Assembly: GCA_003024985.2 (NCBI GenBank)
Contig: PXIH01S0003410.1
Reading direction: 5' to 3' (one strand)
DNA length: 10,515 nucleotides
Source of the DNA: Euperipatoides rowelli
Taxonomy: Eukaryota > Onychophora > Udeonychophora > Euonychophora > Peripatopsidae
Part shown: one piece after another, positions 8,098 through 10,515 of the stretch
Layout of the letters: every line of letters starts with the position of its first letter
Position numbering within the stretch: the first letter of the stretch is position 1
Program-made: the position numbers and the translations under genes
Notes under the pieces: generated by a model
Database searches by the model: none
Seen by the model: only the letters and a program-made list of their open reading frames with translations
What the model was told of the DNA's origin: nothing

Positions 8098-9168
8098 GGT
8101 ATATTTTGAGTTTGAAATGGCTATATGGCTCTAAAATGATAAGTAGGCTACATTATGTACTTAAGAAGTATAGGATTGTGTAGAGTCACCTTGTGGAGCA
8201 AGTATTTTCTTACGGTATATTAATTGTATTTTGATCAATCAAAAATAAATTATGCCGCATATTTAAAACACACACACACACAACAGAATTTCTTTAAATC
8301 GGAAACAATCCATTATTGATTTGCTTTTGTTTGGTAAATTTTGGGACTGTTTGTTGTTAGGTATTACTGAAAGAAGCAGACATATAAAATGTTATATAAT
8401 TCAATGCCATGTCATCTAAATAATGACATCACATGATGTGCAAACAAAGTTTTATGTCTTCTCTCATCTAACCATCACATGCTGTTTATCCTTTTTCAGT
8501 GTTTAAAACTTTTGACATGTTACATTTTATTTGGAACAGCTGTTTGAAAACTTAGACACGTCTTTTAATCTTAAAGTTTTTATAGATTAAAAAAAAAAAT
8601 GTAAAGTTTTGCTTCATGTTTGAAAAACAGTAGGCTACATTGGTCATGGGTGACTCATGGATACATTTCCTGTGGCTTTCAGTGGGACATTTTTTTCCCC
8701 TACATAAATTTTTAGAATTTATAGTTAAATCATTTAACAAAATCTTAGATTTTATCAATTTTGATGTTAAGATATAGGCTAGAGTAAGTAATATTCTAAT
8801 ATTGAAAGTGAAGTATATGAAGAATTTGTAATTGAATTAAAATAATTTTAATACCAGTATAATTAATCATTTTAAGGAAGTACTGTAGTTTAATATTTAA
8901 TGGCGTCAGAATTCCAGTCCAATTAATTTGACTTGCATATTTATTATATTGACAGCAGATCTGGCACATCATTAATGTGAATATTTTTCTTTAAAATGAA
9001 TTAAGAAATGCTAACTAGGGTTGTGTCATATTATGCTTTAAAATTTCCATATAAAATGATAAAGTTTTGTCATGGTAAAATAACTTTGTCACTTTTCTCC
9101 TGTCCCCATACTACTTTAATCTTTTTGCGAAACCTTCCTCAATGATTTTTTTATCAGTTTTGACCATT
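8098..9168. other. AT-rich non-coding stretch with (AC)n and one hairpin
   Basis: It holds an (AC)n run at 8268-8282 and a hairpin ATGTCAT (8409-8415) pairing with ATGACAT (8423-8429) around a 7-nt loop. It also holds two copies of GTAGGCTACATT at 8143 and 8630. No gene is seen. The 68-codon minus-strand frame at 8758-8552 has no domain or other support. Confidence 0.4.
8268..8282. repeat. (AC)n microsatellite
   Basis: Seven and a half clean AC units. Confidence 0.9.
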
Positions 9169-9207
9169 GGGGTGGGGGAGTGAACTGGGGGGTGGGGAGT
9201 GAACTGG
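9169..9207 (+). repeat. Tandem duplicate of a G-rich 19-20 bp unit
   Basis: The unit GGGGTGGGGGAGTGAACTGG (9169-9188) is followed directly by a copy one G shorter (9189-9207). The pair places G4, G5, G6 and G4 runs on one strand, with single-T loops and one 8-nt loop. This is close to, but slightly looser than, the usual quadruplex pattern. Confidence 0.85.
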
Positions 9208-9330
9208 CTATCAATTTTATCTAATTCTCTCTTTTGCATCTTTTCATCTGGGTAGAGTTAACAATCCAGGAAATCTAGATCTTCTGCTGGAAAAGTGAAA
9301 AGATATGAAAATGCAAAACTTTATAAACCA

Positions 9331-9348
9331 TTTTTTTTAAAAAAAAAA
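9331..9348. repeat. Palindromic T8A10 tract
   Basis: Eight T then ten A, immediately followed by TA and the CAG start of the pogo-like end at 9351. Confidence 0.85.
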
Positions 9349-9350
9349 TA

Positions 9351-9438
9351 CAGTTGAAGCTGTATATAACAACCTTAGATAGTAAGACAAATTTTCTGTA
9401 ACATTACAAAATGCTCAGTCCCTCTCTATTTTTTATAC
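9351..9438 (+). mobile_element. Pogo/Tigger-like left terminus, truncated or interrupted
   Basis: Following TA at 9349-9350, the sequence CAGTTGAAGCTGTATATAAC, then AACCTTAGATAGTAAGAC, closely resembles Tigger-type termini (CAGTTGAACCTNNATATAACGACC). No matching right terminus was found before the hAT-like element at 9439. AACCTTGGCTATAACATCAA at about 10302-10321, beyond that element, may be a displaced internal part, which would make the hAT copy a nested insertion. That link is inference. Confidence 0.45.
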
Positions 9439-9551
9439 CAGAGTTTCCCAAAGTGTGGTGCGAGGACCGCTATCAGGCCTTGGAAAGAAAGCACCAGTCC
9501 ATGACAACTTAAGCATGAAAAAAAAAAAAAAAACCGTTAGGCTACTATTTA

Positions 9552-9674
9552 TTATTTTATTAACAAAATATTATGTATTCATAAACTTTAATGTTAACAT
9601 TTTTAGTTAACTTTTAAAATATGTAGCCTATGCATTTTTATAAAAACTTAAATATTTGTTATTTTATTAACAAA
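9552..9674. repeat. Internal 16-bp direct repeats within the hAT-like element
   Basis: TTATTTTATTAACAAA occurs at 9552-9567 and 9659-9674, 107 bp apart. GTAGCCTA follows the second copy at 9675 and also occurs at 9623. The arrangement suggests an internal tandem duplication that has since diverged. Confidence 0.6.
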
Positions 9675-10109
9675 GTAGCCTATGTTATGTAATTTTAATT
9701 TCATTATTCTATTAATAGTAGACTACATTTCTTTTTTTTACTATAAATAGCATATTGATATTGCAGCTCAATGTGCCATCTAATGGTTAAAAACCTTAAT
9801 CTTACTGAGGTTTATTTGACCTACTCATTAAAAATATATTTAGCTTATTCGTTTTTTAGTTTATGCATCCAAAATCTAATTTAAAAAATAAACCTACTGT
9901 ATTACTTTGAATATTAAAATATCATGGTAAAATAAATATGAGATAAAATGTTAAATGAAATTTTATTTATTTATTTATTAAATGTTTATCTTTTATTTAG
10001 ATTTATTGATATTAATCAATACCAAATTATATGATTGCTTGATTATTTAATTCATATGATGTTTGGCACACTTGGTAAATAATAAAATAAGACGTTAGGA
10101 CTAGATATT

Positions 10110-10172
10110 AAAAAAAAAAAAAAAAGTTAATCAAATAAAATGATTTGACAGTCAAAAAAAAAGCTCATCAAA
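10110..10172 (+). repeat. Poly(A)-GCTTATCAAA repeat, locus 3
   Basis: A16 at 10110-10125 is followed by GTTAATCAAAT, then TTTGACAGTC, then A9 at 10154-10162 followed by GCTCATCAAA. The order A-run, ten-mer, GACAG, A-run, ten-mer is the same as in loci 1 and 2, with point differences. This locus lies inside the right part of the hAT-like element. Confidence 0.6.
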
Positions 10173-10252
10173 ACTTTTGGATGGGCCGTGGAAGAAAAAT
10201 TTTCCAAACACCAGTCCTCACTTGAAAAAGTTTGGGCAACGCTGTCCTGTAC

Positions 10253-10515
10253 TATTACCGGTAATGTTATTTTACTTGCTTTTAATAGCATTGTTTTAAC
10301 CTCAACCTTGGCTATAACATCAATATTTTAATCCTTTTCTTCTATTAATGTCATTTTACTTTGTTTTAGTCTCTCTTACTGTACTGATGTAGACTTACAG
10401 CTAACTAAATGCTAAAAAAAAAAAACTGTAATTGCCAATCAGGAAGTCCTTAAAGGTCAAATGTAACAGATTTTTTAAATTTTTTTTATTATTGATTTTC
10501 AAAGATAAATATTAT
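10253..10515. other. AT-rich stretch to the window end
   Basis: No gene is seen. A short A12 run lies at about 10413-10424 and T runs near 10471-10490. Possible displaced pogo-like sequence at about 10302-10321 is noted with the 9351 element. Confidence 0.35.

Larger units (their letters stand above)
9439..10244. mobile_element. Non-autonomous hAT-like element, 806 bp
   Basis: The left end CAGAGTTTCCCAAAGTGTGG (9439) and the inverse of the right end, CAGCGTTGCCCAAACTTTTT (to 10244), agree at about 14 of the first 18 positions. Both match Charlie-type hAT termini. Flanking octamers TTTTATAC (9431-9438) and TCCTGTAC (10245-10252) agree at 5 of 8, compatible with an aged target duplication. The interior has no coding frame. 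It is AT-rich, with an A16 run 79 bp from the left end, internal direct repeats, a TTTA run (about 9961-9979), and near the right end a poly(A)-GCTCATCAAA unit. CACCAGTCC occurs near both ends (about 9492 and 10210). Confidence 0.65.

Noticed and set aside
8552-8758. Minus-strand open frame of 68 codons
   Set aside because: No recognisable domain, near-chance length in AT-rich sequence.

Overview
The window reads as non-coding DNA from an AT-rich animal genome. I judge G+C to be roughly 30% by eye. It has long homopolymer A and T runs, simple-sequence arrays, and the eroded ends of eukaryotic cut-and-paste transposons (hAT-like ends starting CAG, and pogo/Tigger-like ends). No bacterial or phage gene organisation is present: there are no ribosome binding sites, operons or compact ORFs. 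Every open frame is short and is either low-complexity (Leu/Tyr/Thr from triplet repeats, Phe from poly-A/T) or unsupported, so I call no protein-coding gene. The region could be intergenic or a large intron. The lineage cannot be fixed from the sequence; a marine or freshwater invertebrate or a fish is possible.

Layout. 1-330 is a more complex, less AT-rich segment with a 14-bp palindrome. 331-1400 is AT-rich, with a cluster of three hairpins (849-938) and a 21-bp tandem repeat (1274-1332). 1411-1600 is a short hAT-type MITE with a 7-of-8 matching target duplication. 1859-2004 is the first of three loci of a poly(A)-GCTTATCAAA repeat. 2195-2521 is a second hAT-like remnant. 2522-4470 is AT-rich with a (GA)n run and small hairpins. 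4505-6590 is dominated by trinucleotide repeats: a mixed TTG/TTA tract, a 59-bp near-perfect inverted repeat, an (ATT)n tract, and two large degenerate (TAC)n arrays separated by about 650 bp of ordinary sequence. 6600-7680 is featureless AT-rich DNA. 7687-7936 is the second poly(A)-GCTTATCAAA locus, ending in a CAGTGGCG-type terminus, with a 150-bp pogo-like MITE directly beside it (7948-8097). 8098-9168 is AT-rich. 9169-9207 is a duplicated G-rich unit. 9351-9438 is a pogo-like left end, apparently interrupted by an 806-bp hAT-like element (9439-10244) that carries the third poly(A)-GCTTATCAAA locus.

No genes act together here. What links the regions is repeat biology. The same poly(A)-GCTTATCAAA-plus-GACA unit recurs in three places, always in the same orientation. 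Twice it lies about 81-82 bp from a CAG-type transposon terminus. That recurring unit and the 59-bp foldback are the most promising unexplained structures in the window.
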